A stretch of DNA of 64,000 bases from Pampus argenteus. Taxonomy: Eukaryota; Chordata; Actinopteri; Scombriformes; Stromateidae. The notes below the pieces were generated by a model. It did no database searches. It was given only the letters and a program-made list of their open reading frames with translations, and was not told the DNA's origin. The position numbers and the translations under genes are program-made. Shown here piece after piece: positions 11,037 to 23,640 of the stretch (the stretch's first letter is position 1; every line of letters begins with the position of its first letter). The stretch covers positions 1,116,001 through 1,180,000 of the forward strand of contig CM072870.1 in assembly GCA_036937835.1 (NCBI GenBank), given 5' to 3'.

Positions 11037-14000
11037 CTCACTTCTGAGAGCTTCTTGCAGCTTTTACTGTAACATTTGTAAAAAATAGCTTTCTCTCAGG
11101 CCAAAACAGACAACTACAGTTTTTCTTAAACAAGGAGCAATATTTTCGATCAAAACCATGTTTGCCATCAACAAGTAAGTGATTTCTAATGATTAGGACC
11201 AAAAAACTCACTTCTGAGAGCTTCCTGCAGCTTTTACTGTAACATTTGTAAAAATAGCTTTCTCTCAGGCTAAAACTGACAACTACAGTTTTTCTTAAAC
11301 AAGGAGCAATATTTTCAATCAAAACCATGTTTGTCATCAACAAGTAACTGATTTCTAATGATTAGGACCAAAAAACTCACATCTGAGAGCTTCCTGCAGC
11401 TTTTACTGTAACAATTGTAAAAAATAGTTTTCTCTCTGCGAGAGAAGGCCAAAACTGACAACTACAGTTTTTCTTAAACAAGGAGCAATATTTTCAATCA
11501 AAACCATGTTTGCCATCAACAAGTAACTGATTTATAATGATTAGGACCAAAAAACTCACTTCTGAGAGCTTCGTGCAGCTTTTACTGTAACATTTGTAAA
11601 AATAGCTTTCTCTCAGGCTAAAACTGACAACTACAGTTTTTCTTAAACAAGGAACAATATTTTCAATCAAAACCATGTTTGCCATCAACAAGTAACTGAT
11701 TTCTAATGATTAGGACCCAAAAACTCACTTCTGAGAGCTTCCGCAGCTTTTACTGTAACATTTGTAAAAATAGCTTTCTCTCAGGCCAAAACTGACAACT
11801 ACAGTTTTTCTTAAACAAGGAGCAATATTTTCAATCAAAACCATGTTTGCCATCAACAAGTAACTGATTTCTAATGATTAGGACCAAAAAAACTCACTTC
11901 TGAGAGCTTCCTGCAGCTTTTACTGTAACATTTGTAAAAATAGCTTTGTCTCAGGCCAAAACTGACAACTACAGTTTTTCTTAAACAAAGAGCAATATTT
12001 TCAATCAAAACCATGTTTGCCATCAACAAGTAACTGATTTCTAATGATTAGGACCAAAAAACTCACATCTGAGAGCTTCCTGCAGCTTTTACTGTAACAA
12101 TTGTAAAAAATAGTTTTCTCTCTGCGAGAGAAGGCCAAAACTGACAACTACAGTTTTTCTTAAACAAGGAGCAATATTTTCAATCAAAACCATGTTTGCC
12201 ATCAACAAGTAACTGATTTCTAATGATTAGGACCAAAAAACTCACTTCTGAGAGCTTCCTGCAGCTTTTACTGTAACATTTGTAAAAATAGCTTTCTCTC
12301 TGCGAGAGAAGGCCAAAACTGACAACTATAGTTTTTCTTAAACAAGGAGCCATATTTTCAATCAAAACCATGTTTGCCATCAACAAATAACTGATCTCTA
12401 ATGATTAGGACCAAAAAACTCACTTCTGAGAGCTTCCTGCAGCTTTTACTGTAACATTTGTAAAAATAGCTTTGTCTCAGGCCAAAACTGACAACTACAG
12501 TTTTTCTTAAACAAGGAGCAATATTTTCAATCAAAACCATGTTTGCCATCAACAAGTAACTGATTTCTAATGATTAGGACCAAAAAACTCACATCTGAGA
12601 GCTTCCTGCAGCTTTTACTGTAACAATTGTAAAAAATAGTTTTCTCTCTGCGAGAGAAGGCCAAAAGTGACAACTACAGTTTTTCTTAAACAAGGAGCAA
12701 TATTTTCAATCAAAACCATGTTTGCCATCAACAAGTAACTGATTTCTAATGATTAGGACCAAAAAACTCACTTCTGAGAGATTCCTGCAGGTTTTACTGT
12801 AACATTTGTAAAAATAGCTTTCTCTCGGCGAGAGAAGGCCAAAACTGACAACTATAGTTTTTCTTAAACAAGGAGCCATATTTTCAATCAAAACCATGTT
12901 TGCCATCAACAAGTAACTGATTTCTAATGATTAGGACCAAAAAACTCACTTCTGAGAGCTTCCTGCAGCTTTTACTGTAACATTTGTAAAAATAGCTTTG
13001 TCTCAGGCCCAAACTGACAACTACAGTTTTTCTTAAACAAGGAGCAATATTTTCAATCAAAACCATGTTTGCCATCAACAAGTAACTGATTTCTAATGAT
13101 TAGGACCAAAAAACTCACATCTGAGAGCTTCCTGCAGCTTTTACTGTAACAATTGTAAAAAATAGTTTTCTCTCTGCGAGAGAAGGCCAAAACTGACAAC
13201 TACAGTTTTTCTTAAACAAGGAGCAATATTTTCAATCAAAACCATGTTTGCCATCAACAAGTAACTGATTTCTAATGATTAGGACCAAAAAACTCACCTC
13301 TGAGAGCTTCCTGCAGCTTTTACTGTAACATTTGTAAAAAATAGCTTTCTCTCAGGCCAAAACTGACAACTATAGTTTTTCTTAAACAAGGAGCCATATT
13401 TTCAATCAAAACCATGTTTGCCATCAACAAGTAACTGATTTCTAATGATTAGGACCAAAAAACTCACTTCTGAGAGCTTCCTGCAGCTTTTACTGTAACA
13501 TTTGTAAAAATAGCTTTGTCTCAGGCCAAAACTGACAACTACAGTTTTTCTTAAACAAGGAGCAATATTTTCAATCAAAACCATGTTTGCCATCAACAAG
13601 TAACTGATTTCTAATGATTAGGACCAAAAAACTCACATCTGAGAGCTTCCTGCAGCTTTTACTGTCACAATTGTAAAAATAGCTTTCTCTCAGGCCAAAA
13701 CTGACAACTACAGTTTTTCTTAAACAAGGAGCAATATTTTCAATCAAAACCATGTTTGCCATCAACAAGTAACTGATTTCTAATGATTAGGACCAAAAAA
13801 ACTCACTTCTGAGAGCTTCCTGCAGCTTTTACTCTAACATTTGTAAAAATAGCTTTGTCTCAGGCCAAAACTGACAACTACAGTTTTTCTTAAACAAGGA
13901 GCAATATTTTCAATCAAATCCATGTTTGCCATCAACAAGTAACTGATTTCTAATGTTTAGGACCAAAAAACTCACATCTGAGAGCTTCCTGCAGCTTTTA

Positions 14001-14286
14001 CTGTAACAATTGTAAAAAATAGTTTTCTCTCTGCGAGAGACGGCCAAAAGTGACAACTACAGTTTTTCTTAAACAAGGAGCAATATTTTCAATCCAAACC
14101 ATGTTTGCTATCAACAAGTAACTGATTTCTAATGATTAGGACCAAAAAACTCACTTCTGAGAGCTTCCTGTAGCTTTTACTGTAACATTTGTAAAAATAG
14201 CTTTCTCTCAGTCCAAAACTGACAACTACAGTTTTTCTTAAACAAGGAACAATATTTTCAATCAAAACCATGTTTGCCATCAACAA
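11037..14286. repeat. Third copy of the 2.9-kb unit plus its right flank, offset 8,098 bp from copy 2
   Basis: The order and private marks of 2,939-6,188 recur 8,098 bases later, including the copy-2-specific AAATCCATG and ATGTTTAGG variants (13,91x and 13,95x). This copy therefore shares its right end with copy 2 rather than copy 1. The differences I saw are few: CAAAACAGAC at about 11,104 and CTCAGTCC at about 14,209. Confidence 0.9.
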
Positions 14287-16883
14287 GTAACTGATTTCTA
14301 ATGATTAGGACCCAAAAACTCACTTCTGAGAGCTTCCGCAGCTTTTACTGTAACATTTGTAAAAATAGCTTTCTCTCAGGCCAAAACTGACAACTACAGT
14401 TTTTCTTAAACAAGGAGCAATATTTTCAATCAAAACCATGTTTGCCATCAACAAGTAACTGATTTCTAATGATTAGGACCAAAAAACTCACTTCTGAGAG
14501 CTTCCTGCAGCTTTTACTGTAACATTTGTAAAAATAGCTTTCTCTCAGGCCAAAACTGACAACTACAGTTTTTCTTAAACAAGGAACAATATTTTCAATC
14601 AAAACCATGTTTGCCATCAACAAGTAACTGATTTCTAATGATTAGGACCCAAAAACTCACTTCTGAGAGCTTCCGCAGCTTTTACTGTAACATTTGTAAA
14701 AATAGCTTTCTCTCAGGCCAAAACTGACAACTACAGTTTTTCTTAAACAAGGAGCAATATTTTCAATCAAAACCATGTTTGCCATCAACAAGTAACTGAT
14801 TTCTAATGATTAGGACCAAAAAACTCACTTCTGAGAGCTTCCTGCAGCTTTTACTGTAACATTTGTAAAAATAGCTTTGTCTCAGGCCAAAACTGACAAC
14901 TACAGTTTTTCTTAAACAAGGAGCAATATTTTCAATCAAAACCATGTTTGCCATCAACAAGTAACTGATTTCTAATGATTAGGACCAAAAAACTCACATC
15001 TGAGAGCTTCCTGCAGCTTTTACTGTAACAATTGTAAAAAATAGTTTTCTCTCTGCGAGAGAAGGCCAAAACTGACAACTACAGTTTTTCTTAAACAAGG
15101 AGCAATATTTTCAATCAAAACCATGTTTGCCATCAACAAGTAACTGATTTCTAATGATTAGGACCAAAAAACTCACTTCTGAGAGCTTCCTGCAGCTTTT
15201 ACTGTAACATTTGTAAAAAATAGCTTTCTCTCAGGCCAAAACTGACAACTTTAGTTTTTCTTAAACAAGGAGCCATATTTTCAATCAAAACCATGTTTGC
15301 CATCAACAAGTAAGTGATTTCTAATGATTAGGACCAAAAAACTCACTTCTGAGAGCTTCCTGCTGCTTTTACTGTAACATTTGTAAAAATAGCTTTGTCT
15401 GAGGCCAAAACTGACAACTACAGTTTTTCTTAAACAAGGAGCAATATTTTCGATCAAAACCATGTTTGCCATCAACAAGTAACTGATTTCTAATGATTAG
15501 GACCAAAAAACTCACTTCTGAGAGCTTCCTGCAGCTTTTACTGTAACATTTGTAAAAATAGCTTTGTCTCAGGCCAAAACTGACAACTACAGTTTTTCTT
15601 GAACAAGGAGCAATATTTTCAATCAAAACCATGTTTGCCATCAACAAGTAACTGATTTCTAATGATTAGGACCAAAAAACTCACATCTGAGAGCTTCCTG
15701 CAGCTTTTACTGTAACAATTGTAAAAAATAGTTTTCTCTCTGCGAGAGACAGCCAAAAGTGACAACTACAGTTTTTCTTAAACAAGGAGCAATATTTTCA
15801 ATCCAAACCATGTTTGCTATCAACAAGTAACTGATTTCTAATGATTAGGACCAAAAAACTCACTTCTGAGAGCTTCCTGTAGCTTTTACTGTAACATTTG
15901 TAAAAATAGCTTTCTCTCAGGCCAAAACTGACAACTACAGTTTTTCTTAAACAAGGAACAATATTTTCAATCAAAACCATGTTTGCCATCAACAAGTAAC
16001 TGATTTCTAATGATTAGGACCCAAAAACTCACTTCTGAGAGCTTCCGCAGCTTTTACTGTAACATTTGTAAAAATAGCTTTCTCTCAGGCCAAAACTGAC
16101 AACTACAGTTTTTCTTAAACAAGGAGCAATAGTTTCAATCAAAACCATGTTTGCCATCAACAAGTAACTGATTTCTAATGATTAGGACCAAAAAAACTCA
16201 CTTCTGAGAGCTTCCTGCAGCTTTTACTGTAACATTTGTAAAAATAGCTTTGTCTCAGGCCAAAACTGACAACTACAGTTTTTCTTAAACAAGGAGCAAT
16301 ATTTTCAATCAAATCCATGTTTGCCATCAACAAGTAACTGATTTCTAATGTTTAGGACCAAAAAACTCACATCTGAGAGCTTCCTGCAGCTTTTACTGTA
16401 ACAATTGTAAAAAATAGTTTTCTCTCTGCGAGAGAAGGCCAAAACTGACAACTACAGTTTTTCTTAAACAAGGAGCAATATTTTCAATCAAAACCATGTT
16501 TGCCATCAACAAGTAACTGATTTCTAATGATTAGGACCAAAAAAACTCACTTCTGAGAGCTTCCTGTAGCTTTTACTGTAACATTTGTAAAAATAGCTTT
16601 CTCTCAGGCCAAAACTGACAACTACAGTTTTTCTTAAACAAGGAGCAATATTTTCAATCAAAACCATGTTTGCCATCAACAAGTAACTGATTTCTAATGT
16701 CTAGGACCAAAAAACTCACTTCTGAGAGCTTCCTGCAGCTTTTACTGTAACATTTGTAAATATAGCTTTCTCTCAGGCCAAAACTGACAACTACAGTTTT
16801 TCTTAAACAAGGAACAATATTTTCAATCAAAACCATGTTTGCCATCAACAAGTAACTGATTTCTAATGATTAGGACCAAAAAA
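14287..16883. repeat. Mixed monomers leading to the hairpin block, with a 337-bp dimer expansion
   Basis: A two-monomer step of 337 bp repeats at 14,089, 14,426 and 14,763, so this copy holds one dimer more than the matching place near 6.2-6.4 kb. From about 15,200 to 16,300 the order (GACAACTTTAG, CTGCTGC with TGTCTGAGG, TTCTTGAAC, GAGAGACAGCC, Y, C) matches about 33,750-34,850 at an offset of 18,552. The last mixed monomer carries TGTAAATATAG and GGAACAATA. There are no genes here. Confidence 0.82.
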
Positions 16884-18130
16884 CTCACTTCTGAGAGCTT
16901 CCTGCAGCTTTTACTGTAACATTTGTAAAAATAGCTTTCTCTCGCCGAGAGAAGGCCAAAACTGACAACTATAGTTTTTCTTAAACAGGGAGCAATATTT
17001 TCAATCAAAACCATGTTTGCCATCAACAAGTAACTGATTTCTAATGATTAGGACCAAAAAACTCACTTCTGAGAGCTTCCTGCAGCTTTTACTGTAAAAT
17101 TTGTAAAAATAGCTTTCTCTCGGCGAGAGAAGGCCAAAACTGACAACTATAGTTTTTCTTAAACAAGGAGTAATATTTTCAATCAAAACCATGTTTGCCA
17201 TCAACAGATAACTGATTTCTAATGATTAGGACCAAAAAACTCACTTCTGAGAGCTTCCTGCAGCTTTTACTGTAACATTTGTAAAAATAGCTTTCTCTCG
17301 GCGAGAGAAGGCCAAAACTGACAACTATAGTTTTTCTTAAACAAGGAGCAATATTTTCAATCAAAACCATGTTTGCCATCAACAAGTAACTGATTTCTAA
17401 TGATTAGGACCAAAAAACTCACTTCTGAGAGCTTCCTGCAGCTTTTACTGTAACAATTGTAAAAAATAGTTTTCTCTCTGCGAGAGAAGGCCAAAACTGA
17501 CAACTACAGTTTTTCTTAAACAAGGAACAATATTTTTAATCAAAACCATGTTTGCCATCAACAAGTAACTGATTTCTAATGATTAGGACCAAAAAACTCA
17601 CTTCTGAGAGCTTCCTGCAGCTTTTACTGTAACATTTGTAAAAATAGCTTTCTCTCGCAGAGAGAAGGCCAAAACTGACAACTATAGTTTTTCTTAAACA
17701 GGGAGCAATATTTTCAATCAAAACCATGTTTGCCATCAACAAGTAACTGATTTCTAATGATTAGGACCAAAAAACTCACTTCTGAGAGCTTCCTGCAGCT
17801 TTTACTGTAAAATTTGTAAAAATAGCTTTCTCTCGGCGAAAAAAGGCCAAAACTGACAACTATAGTTTTTCTTAAACAAGGAGTAATATTTTCAATCAAA
17901 ACCATGTTTGCCATCAACAGATAACTGATTTCTAATGATTAGGACCAAAAAACTCACTTCTGAGAGCTTCCTGCAGCTTTTACTGTAACATTTGTAAAAA
18001 TAGCTTTCTCTCGGCGAGAGAAGGCCAAAACTGACAACTATAGTTTTTCTTAAACAAGGAGCAATATTTTCAATCAAAACCATGTTTGCCATCAACAAGT
18101 AACTGATTTCTAATGATTAGGACCAAAAAA
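16884..18130. repeat. 713-bp tandem duplication at the left edge of the hairpin block
   Basis: Three monomers at 16,884-17,417 recur at 17,597-18,130. Both sets have AAACAGGGAGC, CTGTAAAATTTGT and CAACAGATAAC, and they are separated by the single B-like monomer at 17,418-17,596. Differences lie in the hairpin itself: CTCGCCGAGAG against CTCGCAGAGAG, and GGCGAGAGAAGG against GGCGAAAAAAGG near 17,834. Confidence 0.88.
17115..17131. repeat. Perfect hairpin TTCTCTC-GGC-GAGAGAA (example)
   Basis: Seven-base arms pair fully around a 3-nt GGC centre. The same element sits once per monomer across the 16.9-26.5 kb block. It contains two CpG dinucleotides, whereas the common 169-bp monomer has none. 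Removing it leaves CTCTCAGGCC as in the short monomers, so the 9-10 bp difference between monomer classes is this arm. Confidence 0.9.
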
Positions 18131-18842
18131 CTCACTTCTGAGAGCTTCCTGCAGCTTTTACTGTAACATTTGTAAAAATAGCTTTCTCTCTGCGAGAGAA
18201 GGCCAAAACTGACAACTATAGTTTTTCTTAAACAAGGAGCCATATTTTCAATCAAAACCATGTTTGCCATCAACAAATAACTGATCTCTAATGATTAGGA
18301 CCAAAAAACTCACTTCTGAGAGCTTCCTGCAGCTTTTACTGTAACATTTGTAAAAATAGCTTTCTCTCGGCGAGAGAAGGCCAAAACTGACAACTATAGT
18401 TTTTCTCAAACAAGGAGCAATATTTTCAATCAAAACCATGTTTGCCATCAACAAGTAACTGCTTTCTAATGATTAGGACCAAAAAACTCACTTCTGAGAG
18501 CTTCCTGCAGCTTTTACTGTAACATTTGTAAAAATAGCTTTCTCTCTGCGAGAGAAGGCCAAAACTGACAACTATAGTTTTTCTTAAACAAGGAGCCATA
18601 TTTTCAATCAAAACCATGTTTGCCATCAACAAATAACTGATCTCTAATGATTAGGACCAAAAAACTCACTTCTGAGAGCTTCCTGCAGCTTTTACTGTAA
18701 CATTTGTAAAAATAGCTTTCTCTCGGCGAGAGAAGGCCAAAACTGACAACTATAGTTTTTCTCAAACAAGGAGCAATATTTTCAATCAAAACCATGTTTG
18801 CCATCAACAAGTAACTGCTTTCTAATGATTAGGACCAAAAAA
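18131..18842. repeat. 356-bp H-monomer dimer, two tandem copies
   Basis: A monomer with CTCTCTGCGAGAG, GGAGCCATATT and CAAATAACTGATCTC alternates with one carrying CTCTCGGCGAGAG, TTCTCAAACAAGG and ACTGCTTTC. The pair at about 18,131-18,486 is repeated at about 18,487-18,842. The same subtypes recur singly at 20.9 kb and 23.8 kb. Confidence 0.82.
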
Positions 18843-21059
18843 CTCACTTCTGAGAGCTTCCTGCAGCTTTTACTGTAACATTTGTAAAAATAGCTTTCTC
18901 TCGGCGAGAGAAGGCCAAAACTGACAACTATAGTTTTTCTCAAACAAGGAGCAATATTTTCAATCAAAACCATGTTTGCCATCAACAAGTAACTGCTTTC
19001 TAATGATTAGGACCAAAAAACTCACTTCTGAGAGCTTCCTGCAGCTTTTACTGTAACATTTGTAAAAATAGCTTTCTCTCTGCGAGAGATGCCCAAAACT
19101 GACAACTATAGTTTTTCTTAAACAAGGAGTAATATTTTCAATCAAAACCATGTTTGCCATCAACAGGTAACTGATTTCTAATGATTAGGACCAAAAAACT
19201 CACTTCTGAGTGCTTCCTGCAGCTTTTACTGTAACATTTGTAAAAATAGCTTTCTCTCGGCGAGAGAAGGCCAAAACTGACAACTATGGTTTTTCTCAAA
19301 CAAGGAGCAATATTTTCAATCAAAACCATGTTTGCCATCAACAAGTAACTGCTTTCTAATGATTAGGACCAAAAAACTCACTTCTGAGAGCTTCCTGCAG
19401 CTTTTACTGTAACATTTGTAAAAATAGCTTTCTCTCGGCGAGAGAAGGCCAAAACTGACAACTATAGTTTTTCTTAAACAAGGAGTAATATTTTCAATCA
19501 AAACCATGTTTGCCATCAACAGATAACTGATTTCTAATGATTAGGACCAAAAAACTCACTTCTGAGAGCTTCCTGCAGCTTTTACTGTAACATTTGTAAA
19601 AATAGCTTTCTCTCGGCGAGAGAAGGCCAAAACTGACAACTATAGTTTTTCTTAAACAAGGAGCAATATTTTCAATCAAAACCATGTTTGCCATCAACAA
19701 GTAACTGATTTCTAATGATTAGGACCAAAAAACTCACTTCTGAGAGCTTCCTGCAGCTTTTACTGTAACATTTGTAAAAATAGCTTTCTCTCGGCGAGAG
19801 AAGGCCAAAACTGACAACTATAGTTTTTCTTAAACAAGGAGCAATATTTTCAATCAAAACCATGTTTTCCATCAACAAGTAACTGATTTCTAATGATTAG
19901 GACCAATAAACTCACTTCTGAGAGCTTCCTGCAGCTTTTACTGTAACATTTGTAAAAATAGCTTTCTCTCGGCGAGAGAAGGCCAAAACTGACAACTATA
20001 GTTTTTCTTAAACAAGGAGCCATATTTTCAATCAAAACCATGTTTGCCATCAACAAGTAACTGATCTCTAATGATTAGGACCAAAAAACTCACTTCTGAG
20101 AGCTTCCTGCAGCTTTTACTGTAACATTTGTAAAAATAGCTTTCTCTCGGCGAGAGAAGGCCAAAGCTGACAACTATAGTTTTTCTTAAACAAGGAGCAA
20201 TATTTTCAATCAAAACCATGTTTGCCATCAACAAGTAACTGCTTTCTAATGATTAGGACCAAAAAACTCACTTCTGAGAGCTTCCTGCAGCTTTTACTGT
20301 AACATTTGTAAAAATAGCTTTCTCTCGGCGAGAGAAGGCCAAGACTGACAACTATAGTTTTTCTTAAACAAGGAGCAATATTTTCAATCAAAACCATGTT
20401 TGCCATCAACAAGTAACTGATTTCTAATGATTAGGACCAAAAAACTCACTTCTGAGAGCTTTCTGCAGCTTTTACTGTCACATTTGTAAAAATAGCTTTC
20501 TCTCGGCGAGAGAAGGCCAAAACTGACAACTATAGTTTTTCTTAAACAAGGAGCCATATTGTCAATCAAAACCATGTTTGCCATCAACAAGTAACTAATT
20601 TCTAATGATTAGGACCAAAAAACTCACTTCTGAGAGCTTCCTGCAGCTTTTACTGTAACATTTGTAAAAATAGCTCTCTCTCGGCGAGAGAAGGCCAAAA
20701 CTGACAACTATAGTTTTTCTTAAACAAGGAGCAATATTTTCAATCAAAACCATGTTTGCCATCAACAAGTAACTGATTTCTAATGATTAGGACCAAAAAA
20801 CTCACTTCTGAGAGCTTCCTGCAGCTTTTACTGTAACATTTGTAAAAATAGCTTTCTCTCTGCGAGAGAAGGCCAAAACTGACAACTATAGTTTTTCTTA
20901 AACAAGGAGCCATATTTTCAATCAAAACCATGTTTGCCATCAACAAATAACTAATCTCTAATGATTAGGACCAAAAAACTCACTTCTGAGAGCTTCCTGC
21001 AGCTTTTACTGTAACATTTGTAAAAATAGCTTTCTCTCGGCGAGAGAAGGCCAAAGCTG

Positions 21060-21660
21060 ACAACTATAGTTTTTCTCAAACAAGGAGCAATATTTTCAAT
21101 CAAAACCATGTTTGCCATCAACAAGTAACTGCTTTCTAATGATTAGGACCAAAAAACTCACTTCTGAGAGCTTCCTGCAGCTTTTACTGTAACATTTGTA
21201 AAAATAGCTTTCTCTCTGCGAGAGATGCCCAAAACTGACAACTATAGTTTTTCTTAAACAAGGAGTAATATTTTCAATCAAAACCATGTTTGCCATCAAC
21301 AGGTAACTGATTTCTAATGATTAGGACCAAAAAACTCACTTCTGAGTGCTTCCTGCAGCTTTTACTGTAACATTTGTAAAAATAGCTTTCTCTCGGCGAG
21401 AGAAGGCCAAAACTGACAACTATAGTTTTTCTTAAACAAGGAGCCATATTTTCAATCAAAACCATGTTTGCCATCAACAAGTAACTGATCTCTAATGATT
21501 AGGACCAAAAAACTCACTTCTGAGAGCTTCCTGCAGCTTTTACTGTAACATTTGTAAAAATAGCTTTCTCTCGGCGAGAGAAGGCCAAAGCTGACAACTA
21601 TAGTTTTTCTTAAACAAGGAGCAATATTTTCAATCAAAACCATGTTTGCCATCAACAAGT
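21060..21660. repeat. H-monomer segment repeated 3,384 bp downstream
   Basis: The consecutive marks GAGATGCCC, GGAGTAATATT, CAACAGGTAAC, GAGTGCTTCC, GGAGCCATATT and GATCTCTAATG at about 21.06-21.66 kb appear in the same order at about 24.44-25.04 kb. A related run with GAGATGCCC and a T-rich GTGTGCTTCC lies at 24.2-24.4 kb. Limits are approximate. Confidence 0.8.
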
Positions 21661-22899
21661 AACTGATTTCTAATGATTAGGACCAAAAAACTCACTTCTG
21701 AGAGCTTCCTGCAGCTTTTACTGTAACATTTGTAAAAATAGCTTTCTCTCGGCGAGAGAAGGCCAAAACTGACAACTATAGTTTTTCTTAAACAAGGAGC
21801 AATATTTTCAATCAAAACCATGTTTGCCATCAACAAATAACTGATCTCTAATGATGAGGACCAAAAAACTCACTTCTGAGAGCTTCCTGCAGCTTTTACT
21901 GTAACATTTGTAAAAATAGCTTTCTCTCGGCGAGAGAAGGCCAAAGCTGACAACTATAGTTTTTCTCAAACAAGGAGCAATATTTTCAATCAAAACCATG
22001 TTTGCCATCAACAAGTAACTGCTTTCTAATGATTAGGACCAAAAAACTCACTTCTGAGAGCTTCCTGCAGCTTTTACTGTAACATTTGTAAAAATAGTTT
22101 TCTCTCGGCGAGAGAAGGCCAAAACTGACAACTATAGTTTTTCTCAAACAAGGAGCAATATTTTCAATCAAAACCATGTTTGCCATCAACAAGTAACTGC
22201 TTTCTAATGATTAGGACCAAAAAACTCACTTCTGAGAGCTTCCTGCAGCTTTTACTGTAACATTTGTAAAAATAGCTTTCTCTCAGCGAGAGATGCCCAA
22301 AACTGACAACTATAGTTTTTCTTAAACAAGGAGTAATATTTTCAATCAAAACCATGTTTGCCATCAACAGGTAACTGATTTCTAATGATTAGGACCAAAA
22401 AACTCACTTCTGAGTGCTTCCTGCAGCTTTTACTGTCACATTTGTAAAAATAGCTTTCTCTCGGCGAGAGAAGGCCAAAACTGACAACTGTAGTTTTTCT
22501 TAAACAAGGAGCAATATTTTCAATCAAAACCATGTTTGCCATCAACAAGTAACTGCTTTCTAATGATTAGGACCAAAAAACTCACTTCTGAGAGCTTCCT
22601 GCAGCTTTTACTGTAACATTTGTAAAAATAGCTTTCTCTCGGCGAGAGAAGCCCAAAACTGACAACTATAGTTTTTCTTAAACAAGGAGTAATATTTTCA
22701 ATCAAAACCATGTTTGCCATCAACAGGTAACTAATTTCTAATGATTAGGACCAAAAAACTCACTTCTGACAGCTTCCTGCAGCTTTTACTGTAACATTTG
22801 TAAAAAATAGCTTTCTCTCGGCGAGAGAAGCCCAAAACTGACAACTATAGTTTTTCTTAAACAAGGAGCAATATTTTCAATCAAAACCATGTTTGCCAT

Positions 22900-23640
22900 C
22901 AACAGGTAACTAATTTCTAATGATTAGGACCAAAAAACTCACTTCTGAGAGCTTCCTGCAGCTTTTACTGTAACATTTGTAAAAATAGCTTTCTCTCGGC
23001 GAGAGAAGCCCAAAACTGACAACTATAGTTTTTCTTAAACAAGGAGTAATATTTTCAATCAAAACCATGTTTGCCATCAACAGGTAACTGATTTCTAATG
23101 ATTAGGACCAAAAAACTCACTTCTGAGAGCTTCCTGCAGCTTTTACTGTAACATTTGTAAAAATAGCTTTCTCTCGGCGAGAGAAGGCCAAAACTGACAA
23201 CTATAGTTTTTCTTAAACAAGGAGCAATATTTTCAATCGAAACCATGTTTGCCATCAACAAGTAACTGATTTCTAATGATTAGGACCAAAAAAACTCACT
23301 TCTGAGAGCTTTCTGCAGCTTTTACTGTCACATTTGTAAAAATAGCTTTCTCTCGGCGAGAGAAGGCCAAAACTGACAACTATAGTTTTTCTTAAACAAG
23401 GAGCAATATTTTCAATCAAAACCATGTTTGCCATCAACAAGTAACTGATTTCTAATGATTAGGACCAAAAAACTCACTTCTGAGAGCTTTTTGCAGCTTT
23501 TACTGTCACATTTGTAAAAATAGCTTTCTCTCGGCAAGAGAAGCCCAAAACTGACAACTATAGTTTTTCTTAAACAAGGAGCCATATTGTCAATTAAAAC
23601 AATGTTTGCCATCAACAAGTAACTAATTTCTAATGATTAG
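22900..23640. repeat. H-monomer segment repeated 2,850 bp downstream
   Basis: The run containing CAATCGAAACC, a seven-A run, GAGCTTTTTGCAG, GGCAAGAGAAGCCC and GTCAATTAAAACAATG (about 23.05-23.64 kb) recurs at about 25.9-26.49 kb. In the second copy these are the last H monomers before the block ends, whereas in the first copy H monomers simply continue. Limits are approximate. Confidence 0.85.
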
